From an uncultured Actinomycetes bacterium (GTDB taxonomy: Bacteria > Actinomycetota > Actinomycetes > Mycobacteriales > Mycobacteriaceae), in assembly GCA_903911165.1 (NCBI GenBank), contig CAIWCQ010000099.1:1-10512 (forward strand): a stretch of DNA of 10,512 nucleotides. Reading direction: 5' to 3'. Numbering within the stretch: position 1 is the stretch's first letter; each line of letters opens with the position of its first letter. The notes under the pieces were generated by a model. The model worked only from the letters and a program-made list of their open reading frames with translations. It made no database searches and was not told the origin of the DNA. Made by a program: the position numbers and the translations under genes. Shown piece after piece: positions 1 to 7,201 of the stretch.

Positions 1-122
1 CGCCCCGATCGACTCACCGGCGGCCGGACCCCGCCCGGACGGCGGCGATGATCGATACCCGGGTCGGCCTTCGTCGGCGCGTGCGCTTAACCACCGGCGG
101 TGCGGGCGGTACCGTCGGAGCC
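1..122. other. Upstream flank of the Rv1476-like gene
   Basis: No gene is supported here. In M. tuberculosis the aconitase gene acn lies to this side on the opposite strand (known gene order), but no aconitase N-terminus is recognisable on the minus strand, so acn probably starts outside the window. The in-frame ATG at 48 could extend the next gene by 25 residues; that extension is Arg/Gly-rich and spans the likely promoter, so I do not use it. Confidence 0.5.
87..115 (+). promoter_or_regulatory. Candidate promoter giving a leaderless Rv1476-like transcript
   Basis: TTAACC (87-92) and TACCGT (110-115) lie 17 bp apart and fit a loose -35 / TANNNT -10 pair. The -10 ends 7 bp before the GTG at 123, so transcription would begin at or next to the start codon, a common leaderless arrangement in mycobacteria. 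This is a pattern match only and short motifs of this kind are frequent. Confidence 0.35.
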
Positions 123-668
123 GTGACCGACCTGCATGCGCCGACCTATATTCCGATTGAGGTGTGTAGTGCTGTCGGGCTTGCCTTCTCGACGCCGGTC
201 GATGAATGCATGGGCACGGTGCTGGCGGACGTGGCGGCAGATGGTGTCGCCGCCCCGGGCGCCGATGCGGCCGGATTGCAGAAGGTCGTGGCCAACGCGA
301 GGGACCGTGGCGTCGACCTCAAGGTCGTCGTCATGGAGGAGAGCCCGTTGCTCGACACCCCACTGCGGGATATCGCCACCCAGGTGGGCACGGCCCATCC
401 CGGTTCGACGGTGCTGGTGATCAGCCCGGGCTGGGCGGGGACCTACAGCACGACCTACGACAGGGTGCTCCTTGAAGCCGGCCAGGACGTGGTGAAGACC
501 GCGCCCGATCCGGTGCAGGGTGCGCAGAATTTCGTCGACCAGTTGAACACTCCGGATTTCCCCTGGAGTGCATTCACGATCGTCGTCGTAATAGCGGTGT
601 CGATGGCCGCCGTGGCGACCCGATTTCTGCAATCCTGGGCAAACCGCGGCGTGGCGTCCAAAACCTAG
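123..668 (+). CDS. Rv1476-family tail-anchored membrane protein
   Basis: The product is a 181-residue protein of unknown function. It has a soluble N-terminal part of about 145 residues and one hydrophobic segment near the C-terminus (about residues 149-166, followed by Arg167), so it is probably tail-anchored or has a single C-terminal membrane span. No signal peptide is visible. Two cysteines (C15, C29) sit near the N-terminus, followed by alternating strand-like and helix-like stretches such as LKVVVM and STVLVISPGW. Start: GTG 123 is preferred over ATG 48 because the protein then opens with a plausible TDLHAPTYIPIEV sequence and a promoter-like -10 sits just upstream. Position directly before ripA and overall character match the M. 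tuberculosis Rv1476 family. A distant likeness to TPM-type domains is possible but unproven. A link to RipA is suggested only by gene order. Confidence 0.82.
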   Translation: MTDLHAPTYIPIEVCSAVGLAFSTPVDECMGTVLADVAADGVAAPGADAAGLQKVVANARDRGVDLKVVVMEESPLLDTPLRDIATQVGTAHPGSTVLVISPGWAGTYSTTYDRVLLEAGQDVVKTAPDPVQGAQNFVDQLNTPDFPWSAFTIVVVIAVSMAAVATRFLQSWANRGVASKT

Positions 669-725
669 TCCTTGCTGGATAAATAGCCTTTTGTGGCAAT
701 TCCGTAAGATTACTTTCCGGTCACA

Positions 726-737
726 TCATTTAAATGA
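726..737. repeat. Perfect 12-bp AT-rich palindrome TCATTTAAATGA
   Basis: The sequence is identical to its reverse complement and lies about 140 bp before ripA. GTCAC (720-724) abuts it on the left and TGACA (735-739) overlaps its right end. In GC-rich mycobacterial DNA such a site is uncommon. It could be a dimeric regulator site or part of the promoter; I cannot name the binding protein. Confidence 0.45.
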
Positions 738-814
738 CAAACTTGTAATTCTTGCCTCTCGTTTCTCCTGCGACAATTGTGACGTACGGTGCAACTGTCA
801 CCATTGTTATTGAA

Positions 815-850
815 GTGACTCATGTGGCGTGAGTGACTCGCGTGACAAGT
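815..850 (+). promoter_or_regulatory. Four tandem 9-bp GTGAC-type repeats, candidate MtrA operator
   Basis: Four consecutive 9-bp units begin at 815, 824, 833 and 842: GTGACTCAT, GTGGCGTGA, GTGACTCGC and GTGACAAGT. Three start with GTGAC and one with GTGGC. On the minus strand the last two read GTCAC-N4-GTCAC. Further half-sites stay in register upstream: GTGAC at 779 and inverted GTCAC at 797, each 18 bp apart. MtrA is an OmpR-family regulator reported to bind directly repeated GTCAC-like motifs with about 9-bp spacing and to control ripA in M. tuberculosis. Assignment to MtrA is inference; the repeat itself is directly visible. Confidence 0.55.
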
Positions 851-876
851 CGGAGCGATTGAGGAGTCGGAGTCGA

Positions 877-2349
877 ATGAGACCAACCATTCGGGGATCT
901 CGTGATCGGGCCGCCCGGGTCGTCTGCCCCCTGACCCTCACGGTGGCGATGACCCTGACCGTGCCGGGCCTGGCGCAGGCCGATCCCGGTCCAGCTCCCA
1001 ACAGCCTGGCGGCCCTGGTCGCCGATGTCGCTGCGGCCAATCAGCGACTCCAGGACATCGGCGCCGCCGTGCAGGCGGAGCAGGAAGGCGTCAACAAGGC
1101 AATCGTGGCGGTGCAGGATGCCCGCGACGCGGCTGCCGTCGCTCAACAGGCCGTGGATGCCAGCGCGCAGGCGGTCATCGACGCCAACGCGGCCATCGTC
1201 GCCGCCCAGAAGCGGTTCGACACGTTTGCGGCGGCCAGTTACGTCAACGGCCCGTCGGCATCGCTGGTGATGGCCCGCACCCCCGACGACATCATTGCCA
1301 CCGCGACCGCCGGGCGGACGCTGGCACTCAGTTCCGAACGGGTGATGGTCGCTCTGCGTCGTGCGCGCACGGAGGTGGTCACCCGAGACGCCGCCGAACG
1401 GGCGGCGAAAACCAAAGCCGACCAGGCCGTCAAGGACGCTCAGAGCAGCCAGGATGCGGCGGTCGCGGCGCTGACCGAGGCGCAGGCGACATTCCGCGAG
1501 CAGCAGGCCGAGATCGACCGGCTGGCTGCCGAGCGCCGGGTCGCCCAGGAAAAACTCGACGCTGCCCGCGCCTGGTCAGAACCGGCGTCGGTGCCGGCCG
1601 CAGCGCTGGAGCAGGCCGCCGTCGGCGCGATGGTCCCGATGGCCGGCGCCGCAGTCGGGCCGTCATCCGGGGACCGATGGGATCCCGCCGCGGCCGCATC
1701 CGGAGCGGCGCCGGGTGGCGTCGTGCCGCCCTACGGCAAGCTCTCCGAGTGGGACCTGACCCTGCCGATGGTGCCTTCGGCGTTCCTGTCCGGGGACCCG
1801 ATCCAGATCATCAACGCGGTGCTGCAGATCGCGCAGAACTCCTACCAGACCACCCAGCAACTGGGTAAAAAATTCCTCCAGCAAATGGGCATCCTCAAGC
1901 CCACCGACACCGGTATCACCAATGGCGCGATCCCGGTGGTGGCCGGTAGCAAGGCCGTTGAGCACGTCATCGCCCGCGCCATGTCGCAGCGCGGGGTGCC
2001 GTACTCGTGGGGCGGTGGTAACGCCGCGGGTGCCAGCCGGGGAATCGACTCGGGTGCGGGCACGGTGGGCTTTGACTGCTCCGGCCTGGTGCTCTACGCA
2101 TTCGCCGGAGTCGGAATCAAGTTGCCGCACTACTCAGGTTCGCAGTACAACATGGGCCGAAAGATTCCGACCGCGCAGATGCGCCGCGGCGATGTGGTCT
2201 TTTACGGTCCCAACGGGAGTCAGCACGTCGCCATCTTCCTTGGCAACGGCCAGATGATCGAAGCGCCCTACACCGGTTCGGTGGTCAAGATCTCGCCGCT
2301 GCGCACCGGTGGTATGACGCCGTTCGCGGTGCGCTATGTCGAATTTTAA
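877..2349 (+). CDS. ripA: RipA, secreted NlpC/P60 peptidoglycan endopeptidase
   Basis: RipA cleaves the D-Glu to meso-DAP bond in peptidoglycan stem peptides and is needed for daughter-cell separation, working at the septum with RpfB (known for M. tuberculosis). The product is 490 residues, against 472 in M. tuberculosis. A signal peptide ends at about A35 (GLAQA|DPG). Residues about 40-232 are Ala/Gln/Glu/Asp-rich and helical, matching the inhibitory coiled-coil domain. A low-complexity linker follows (about 233-290), then a WDLTLP module (from W292) and the catalytic domain (about 357-490). The Cys-His-Glu triad is C401 (FDCSG), H450 (GSQHVAI) and E462 (GQMIEAP), with spacings of 49 and 12 as in M. 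tuberculosis RipA (C383, H432, E444). Start: ATG 877 follows GAGGAG (861-866) and aligns with the known N-terminus; the in-frame GTG 829 lies inside the operator-like repeat array. The extra length is probably in the linker. The zymogen state is inferred from the family. Confidence 0.96.
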   Translation: MRPTIRGSRDRAARVVCPLTLTVAMTLTVPGLAQADPGPAPNSLAALVADVAAANQRLQDIGAAVQAEQEGVNKAIVAVQDARDAAAVAQQAVDASAQAVIDANAAIVAAQKRFDTFAAASYVNGPSASLVMARTPDDIIATATAGRTLALSSERVMVALRRARTEVVTRDAAERAAKTKADQAVKDAQSSQDAAVAALTEAQATFREQQAEIDRLAAERRVAQEKLDAARAWSEPASVPAAALEQAAVGAMVPMAGAAVGPSSGDRWDPAAAASGAAPGGVVPPYGKLSEWDLTLPMVPSAFLSGDPIQIINAVLQIAQNSYQTTQQLGKKFLQQMGILKPTDTGITNGAIPVVAGSKAVEHVIARAMSQRGVPYSWGGGNAAGASRGIDSGAGTVGFDCSGLVLYAFAGVGIKLPHYSGSQYNMGRKIPTAQMRRGDVVFYGPNGSQHVAIFLGNGQMIEAPYTGSVVKISPLRTGGMTPFAVRYVEF

Positions 2350-2386
2350 ATCGAGTTCCGGGTCGAATTCTGATGGGTGAAAACTG

Positions 2387-3082
2387 ATGTCTGGCAGGCA
2401 TTTCCGGTTAATACGGGGGATAGGCGCGGTCGTTGCGGTACTGGGCCTGGGCCTTGGCATGGCCCCGACCGCAGCCGCGGAGGAGGGCTGGGACCCCACG
2501 TTGCCCAAGTTGCTCAGCGCTGGAGCACCCGGTGATCCGGTCGCGGTGGCCCAAGCCTCGCTGGCTTTCACCCAGCAGGCGGCGCAGGCGACGATGGACC
2601 TCGGCCGCAAGTTCCTTTCCGGTCTGGGCATCGGCGGCGGTAGCGGCCCGGCCGCATTGCCCGGTGGCCGGGTCCGCGGGCCGCAGGCCGTCGAATACGT
2701 GATCGCCCGCGGCGGATCCCAGCGCGGCGTGCCCTACTCCTGGGGCGGTGGCGCCATCAACGGCCCCAGCACGGGCGTGGACCAGGACACCGGAAAGGTC
2801 GGGTACGACTGCTCGGGATTCACCCGGTACGCCTTCGCCGGCGTGGGAGTTCAGATTCCCAAGTACTCCGGCGACCAGTACGAGGTCGGTCGGCACATCG
2901 CGCCGTCACAGGCCAAGCGCGGCGACCTGATCTTCTACGGGCCCGGGGGTTCCCAGCACGTGGCCATCTATCTTGGCAACGGCCAGATGCTGGAGTCGTC
3001 ATCGGCGGCAGGTCAGGTGACCGTCAGTCCCCTGCGCACAGCCGGCATGACGCCTTACCTCACCCGAATTATCGAAACCTGA
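2387..3082 (+). CDS. ripB: RipB, secreted NlpC/P60 peptidoglycan endopeptidase
   Basis: RipB is the shorter paralogue of RipA with the same type of endopeptidase activity, but without the N-terminal helical inhibitory domain. The product is 231 residues (about 241 in M. tuberculosis). A signal peptide ends at about A31 (PTAAA|EEG). A WDPTLP module (residues about 34-83) resembles the segment before the RipA catalytic domain, and the NlpC/P60 domain fills the rest. The triad is C142 (YDCSG), H191 (GSQHVAI) and E203 (GQMLESS), with the same 49 and 12 residue spacing as RipA. It begins 37 bp after ripA stops and is probably cotranscribed with it. The ribosome site before ATG 2387 is weak (GGGTGA, 2375-2380), so RipB may depend partly on upstream translation. 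The pair is best explained as an old tandem duplication. Confidence 0.95.
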   Translation: MSGRHFRLIRGIGAVVAVLGLGLGMAPTAAAEEGWDPTLPKLLSAGAPGDPVAVAQASLAFTQQAAQATMDLGRKFLSGLGIGGGSGPAALPGGRVRGPQAVEYVIARGGSQRGVPYSWGGGAINGPSTGVDQDTGKVGYDCSGFTRYAFAGVGVQIPKYSGDQYEVGRHIAPSQAKRGDLIFYGPGGSQHVAIYLGNGQMLESSSAAGQVTVSPLRTAGMTPYLTRIIET

Positions 3083-3153
3083 ACCGACCGGAGCCCCGAC
3101 GCGCCTGCGGACGACCCGCATCGACGGATTCCGGAACGCCTGGAATAGTTGTG

Positions 3154-3175
3154 GTCGGGGCCACGCCGCCCCGAC
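3154..3175. repeat. Perfect 8-bp inverted repeat between ripB and moxR1
   Basis: GTCGGGGC (3154-3161) and GCCCCGAC (3168-3175) form a perfect 8-bp stem around a 6-nt loop, 72 nt after the ripB stop and 61 nt before the moxR1 start. There is no U-tract after it, so it is not a classical intrinsic terminator. A second copy of GCCCCGAC lies at 3093-3100, so the GTCGGGGC strand has two possible partners. It may be a partial terminator, RNA-processing site or attenuator; none of these is shown. Confidence 0.5.
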
Positions 3176-3236
3176 GAATGGGGTCACCCGGCCCAGTCAG
3201 CCGGTTCGCACCAACCAACAGCTGTGGAGGAAGTCC

Positions 3237-4355
3237 ATGACGTCACCAGGTTCCGCGCCCGTGAGCGCCGGCGGGTACGCCGGCCCGAGCGGATCTACCG
3301 CGTCGACGGTGGTCGGCTCCAACGGACTGGCCAGCGAGGTGCAGACCCTGGAACGGGCGATCTTCGAAGTCAAGCGGATCATCGTCGGCCAGGACCAGCT
3401 CGTCGAGCGCATCCTGGTGGGCTTGCTCGCCAAGGGGCACGTGCTGTTAGAAGGTGTGCCGGGCGTGGCCAAGACCCTGGCCGTGGAGACCTTCGCGAAG
3501 GTGGTGGGCGGCACCTTCGCCCGCATTCAGTTCACCCCGGACCTGGTGCCGACCGACATCATCGGAACCCGCATCTATCGGCAGGGCCGGGAGGAGTTCG
3601 ACATCGAGTTCGGGCCGGTGATGTGCAACTTCTTGCTCGCTGACGAGATCAACCGGGCGCCGGCCAAGGTGCAGTCCGCCCTTCTCGAGGTCATGGCCGA
3701 GCGCAAGATCTCGATCGGCGGCCGCGACTACCCGCTGCCCAAGCCGTTTCTGGTGATGGCCACCCAGAACCCCATCGAGAACGAGGGCGTCTATCCGCTT
3801 CCGGAGGCCCAACGCGACCGATTCCTGTTCAAGATCAACGTGGACTACCCGTCCCCGGAGGAAGAGCGCGAGATCATTTACCGGATGGGCGTCAACCCGC
3901 CCGAACCGAAAGCGATCCTCGACACCGGCGACCTGCAGCGCCTGCAGGACGTCGCCGCCAACAACTTCGTGCACCACGCGCTGGTCGACTATGTGGTGCG
4001 GGTGGTGACCGCGACGCGGCGGCCCGAGCAGTTCGGTATGCCCGACGTCAAGTCCTGGATCGCATTCGGTGCCTCGCCGCGCGCATCGCTGGGCATCATC
4101 GCAGCCTCCCGTGCCTTGGCCCTGGTGCGCGGTCGCGACTACGTCGTCCCGCAGGACGTGATTGAGGTCATCCCCGATGTGTTGCGGCACCGTCTGGTGC
4201 TCACCTACGACGCGCTGGCGGACGACGTCAAAGCTGAGACCGTGATCAACCGGATCCTGCAGACCGTCGGGCTGCCTCAGGTGAACGCCATTCCGCAGCA
4301 GGGACCGCCCGCACCGCCGGTGGCACCCGCGCCGGCGGGCGCCGGCGGTCGGTGA
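3237..4355 (+). CDS. moxR1: MoxR1, AAA+ ATPase of the MoxR family
   Basis: MoxR proteins are cytoplasmic hexameric AAA+ ATPases that act with VWA-domain partners, probably as chaperones or assembly factors; their clients in mycobacteria are largely unknown. The product is 372 residues (about 377 in M. tuberculosis). Visible motifs are Walker A GVPGVAKT (73-80, K79), Walker B FLLADE (D136, E137), sensor-1 in ATQNPIE (N178) and an arginine-finger region QRDRF (192-196), followed by the C-terminal lid. The last 25 residues or so are Pro/Ala-rich and probably disordered. Start ATG 3237 has a strong GGAGG (3226-3230) 6 nt upstream. The stop overlaps the next gene's GTG by four bases (GTGA), so translation is coupled. 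Gene order moxR, DUF58, VWA is the standard family arrangement. Confidence 0.96.
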   Translation: MTSPGSAPVSAGGYAGPSGSTASTVVGSNGLASEVQTLERAIFEVKRIIVGQDQLVERILVGLLAKGHVLLEGVPGVAKTLAVETFAKVVGGTFARIQFTPDLVPTDIIGTRIYRQGREEFDIEFGPVMCNFLLADEINRAPAKVQSALLEVMAERKISIGGRDYPLPKPFLVMATQNPIENEGVYPLPEAQRDRFLFKINVDYPSPEEEREIIYRMGVNPPEPKAILDTGDLQRLQDVAANNFVHHALVDYVVRVVTATRRPEQFGMPDVKSWIAFGASPRASLGIIAASRALALVRGRDYVVPQDVIEVIPDVLRHRLVLTYDALADDVKAETVINRILQTVGLPQVNAIPQQGPPAPPVAPAPAGAGGR

Positions 4356-5326
4356 GCGAGTCCACTCCAGCCGTTGACGCGGCTGGTCAGCCGCAGGCGG
4401 TCCACCCGCCCTCCTTCCAGCGCGGTGAGATCGGTGAGGCGAAGCTCTCGGCGGCGCTGCGAACGCTGGAGCTCACTGTTAAACGGAAACTGGATGGGGT
4501 GCTGCAGGGCAACCACCTCGGCCTGATCCCGGGTCCGGGTTCCGAGCCCGGCGAGTCGCGTCTCTACCAGCCCGGCGACGACGTCCGGCGGATGGACTGG
4601 TCGGTGACTGCCCGAACCACCCACCCGCACGTTCGGCAGATGATCGCCGACCGAGAGCTGGAAACGTGGATCGTGGTGGATATGTCCGCCAGCCTCGACT
4701 TCGGTACCACCGGATGCGAAAAACGCGACCTCGCAGTCGCGGCCGCCGCAGCGATCACCTACCTCAACAGCGGAGGCGGGAATCGGATCGGTGCGGTGAT
4801 CGCCAACGGCGAGAAGGTGATTCGGGTTCCCGCCCGGTCGGGTCGCCAACACGAGCAGACGTTGCTGCGGGCCATTGCCACGTCGCCCCGCGCACCGCTG
4901 GGCGTACGGGGGGACCTGTCCGCCGCCATCGACGCGCTGCGGCGGCCGGAGCGCCGCCGCGGCATGGCGGTGATCATCAGTGACTTCCTCGGCCCGATCA
5001 CCTGGATGCGACAGCTACGGGCGATCGCAGCCCGACACGAGGTGCTCGGCATCGAAGTGCTCGACCCGCGCGACGTGGAACTGCCCGACGTGGGCGACGT
5101 GATTCTGCAGGACACCGAATCCGGTGTTACCCGGGAGTTCACCATCGACGCACAACTGCGCGACGACTTCGCCCGCGCCGCGGCCGCGCATCGTGCCGAG
5201 GTGGCCCGGACGCTGCGTCGCGGCGGTGCTCCACTGATGACGCTCCGTACCGACCGTGACTGGATTGCCGACATCGTGCGATTCGTCGCATCGCGGCGCC
5301 GCGGCGCGCTGGCGGGCAGCCAGTGA
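4352..5326 (+). CDS. DUF58 protein, MoxR partner (Rv1480-like)
   Basis: The product is a 324-residue soluble protein with no signal peptide or membrane span. The DUF58 signature is clear: GDDVRRMDW at 75-83 followed by SVTAR and a VWA-like fold. A metal-binding DxSxS motif (D110, S112, S114, in VVDMSAS) suggests a MIDAS-type site. DUF58 proteins are almost always encoded next to MoxR ATPases and are thought to act as their adaptor or substrate-recognition partner; no enzyme activity is established. The GTG start overlaps the moxR1 stop (GTGA), and the residue count is close to the M. tuberculosis protein (about 317). Its stop again forms a GTGA, which opens the mini-ORF described separately. 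Confidence 0.92.
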   Translation: MSESTPAVDAAGQPQAVHPPSFQRGEIGEAKLSAALRTLELTVKRKLDGVLQGNHLGLIPGPGSEPGESRLYQPGDDVRRMDWSVTARTTHPHVRQMIADRELETWIVVDMSASLDFGTTGCEKRDLAVAAAAAITYLNSGGGNRIGAVIANGEKVIRVPARSGRQHEQTLLRAIATSPRAPLGVRGDLSAAIDALRRPERRRGMAVIISDFLGPITWMRQLRAIAARHEVLGIEVLDPRDVELPDVGDVILQDTESGVTREFTIDAQLRDDFARAAAAHRAEVARTLRRGGAPLMTLRTDRDWIADIVRFVASRRRGALAGSQ

Positions 5327-5364
5327 GCGACACCATCCGACGCCCATCCGGGGGCTCGCTGTGA
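5323..5364 (+). CDS. 13-codon mini-ORF bridging the DUF58 and VWA genes
   Basis: GTG 5323 overlaps the DUF58 stop (GTGA, 5323-5326) and opens a reading frame for [13 protein letters not shown]. That frame ends at TGA 5362-5364, which in turn overlaps GTG 5361, the VWA gene start. A ribosome finishing the DUF58 gene could thus pass through this frame and arrive at the VWA start. The peptide itself is unlikely to have a function; the frame may serve translational coupling. It could also be chance, since it is short. Confidence 0.3.
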   Translation: MSDTIRRPSGGSL

Positions 5365-6371
5365 CGTTTCCCTTGCTGGGGCCGATGTCGCTGACGAACT
5401 TCGCCCACCCCTGGTTTTTTCTGTTCCTGCTCTTCGTCGCCGGGTTGGTCGCGCTTTACGTCGTCACGCAACGAGCCAGGCAAAAACGGATACTGCGGTT
5501 CGCCAACATGGAGCTGCTGGAGAGCGTCGCTCCCAAGCGCCCCAACCGCTGGCGGCACCTGTCGGCAATACTGCTGATCGGCTCGATGGTGCTGCTGACC
5601 ATCGCTATGGCGGGTCCGCAGAATGACGTACGTATCCCACGCAACCGTGCGGTGGTGCTGCTCGCCATCGACGTGTCACAGTCGATGCGGGCCACCGACA
5701 TCGAGCCAAGCCGGCTAGCCGCGGCGCAGGTCGCCGCAAAGCAGTTCGCCGACCAACTCACTCCCGGAATCAATCTGGGCCTGATCGCTTACGCCGGCAC
5801 CGCGACGGTGCTCGTCTCGCCCACCACCAACCGCGAGGCCACCAAAATCGCCATCGACAAACTGCAGTTGGCCGACCGCACCGCCACCGGCGAGGCGATC
5901 TTCACCGCCCTGCAGGCGATCGCCACCGTTGGCGCAGTCATTGGCGGCGGCGAAGATGGTCCGCCGCCGGCCCGCATCGTGCTGATGTCGGACGGCAAGG
6001 AGACGGTGCCGTCCAATCCGGACAACCCCAAGGGCGCGTTCACGGCCGCTCGGACCGCCAAAGACCAGGGCGTGCCGATTTCGACGGTGACCTTCGGAAC
6101 CCCGTACGGCTACGTCGAGATCAACGACCAGCGCCAGCCAGTGCCGGTCGATGACGAGACGCTGGAGAAAATCGCCGAACTCTCCGACGGCAACGCCTAC
6201 AGCGCCTCCACCCTGGAACAACTCAAAGAGGTGTTCACCTCGCTGCAGGACCAGATCGGCTACGAGACGGTCAAGGGCGATGCGAGTGTCGGCTGGCTGA
6301 GATTGGGCGCGCTGCTGCTTGCCCTGTCGGCGCTGGCGGCACTGCTGCTCAATCGCCGTCTGCCCGGCTGA
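5361..6371 (+). CDS. Membrane-anchored VWA protein, BatA-like (Rv1481-like)
   Basis: The product is 336 residues, about the length of M. tuberculosis Rv1481 (335). Two hydrophobic segments lie near the N-terminus (about residues 14-35, [18 protein letters not shown], and about 68-85, [16 protein letters not shown]). A von Willebrand factor A domain follows, then a C-terminal membrane span (about 311-331) with a short basic end. The MIDAS motif is intact: DVSQS at D104, S106, S108, with TATGE and SDGKE later in the domain. It is the usual third member of MoxR/DUF58/VWA operons and probably presents the VWA domain near the membrane as the partner of the ATPase. Start: GTG 5361 follows GGGGG (5350-5354) and gives [11 protein letters not shown], matching the known N-terminus; the longer frame from 5256 runs inside the DUF58 gene and is rejected. 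Confidence 0.92.
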   Translation: MTFPLLGPMSLTNFAHPWFFLFLLFVAGLVALYVVTQRARQKRILRFANMELLESVAPKRPNRWRHLSAILLIGSMVLLTIAMAGPQNDVRIPRNRAVVLLAIDVSQSMRATDIEPSRLAAAQVAAKQFADQLTPGINLGLIAYAGTATVLVSPTTNREATKIAIDKLQLADRTATGEAIFTALQAIATVGAVIGGGEDGPPPARIVLMSDGKETVPSNPDNPKGAFTAARTAKDQGVPISTVTFGTPYGYVEINDQRQPVPVDDETLEKIAELSDGNAYSASTLEQLKEVFTSLQDQIGYETVKGDASVGWLRLGALLLALSALAALLLNRRLPG

Positions 6372-6381
6372 TTTCACTCCG

Positions 6382-6401
6382 ATCAGGCCCGCGAGCCTGA
6401 T

Positions 6402-6403
<2 letters not shown>
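6382..6403 (+). terminator. Terminator-like hairpin between the VWA gene and fabG1
   Basis: ATCAGGC (6382-6388) and GCCTGAT (6395-6401) form a perfect 7-bp stem with a 6-nt loop, ending in TTT (6401-6403). It starts 11 nt after the VWA gene stop. The U-run is short, so termination may be weak. The right arm abuts the predicted fabG1 -35 region, so the same palindrome could instead be a regulator site. Confidence 0.45.
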
Positions 6404-7175
<772 letters not shown>

Positions 7176-7201
7176 CGGCCACAAGGGAGATAGGGACTGA
7201 C

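Larger units (their letters stand above)
669..876 (+). promoter_or_regulatory. AT-rich ripA upstream regulatory region
   Basis: This 208-bp gap is visibly richer in A and T than the flanking genes and holds no convincing gene. TANNNT motifs that could act as -10 boxes occur at 705-710 (TAAGAT), 711-716 (TACTTT) and 785-790 (TACGGT); none has a good TTGACA-like partner, so I cannot place the start site. The gap also contains a perfect 12-bp palindrome (726-737), several GTGAC/GTCAC half-sites and the tandem array listed separately. In M. tuberculosis ripA is reported to belong to the regulon of the response regulator MtrA, and these half-sites fit that. Confidence 0.6.

Noticed and set aside
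48..122. ATG at 48 as the start of the first gene
   Set aside because: The added 25 residues are Arg/Gly-rich and cover the candidate promoter; GTG 123 fits better.
779..801. CRP-type site from GTGAC (779) and GTCAC (797)
   Set aside because: The arms are inverted but 13 bp apart, whereas the mycobacterial CRP motif is TGTGA-N6-TCACA. The spacing fits the 9-bp phased array better.
829..876. GTG at 829 as the ripA start
   Set aside because: It lies inside the 9-bp repeat array and adds 16 residues before a standard signal peptide. ATG 877 has GAGGAG upstream and matches the known RipA N-terminus.
3447..4190. Minus-strand open frame of 247 codons inside moxR1
   Set aside because: Shadow of the moxR1 reading frame; low-complexity basic translation and no start signals.
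5256..5360. Longer VWA-gene start at 5256
   Set aside because: It would overlap the DUF58 gene and add a sequence unlike known homologues; GTG 5361 has a purine-rich site and the expected N-terminus.
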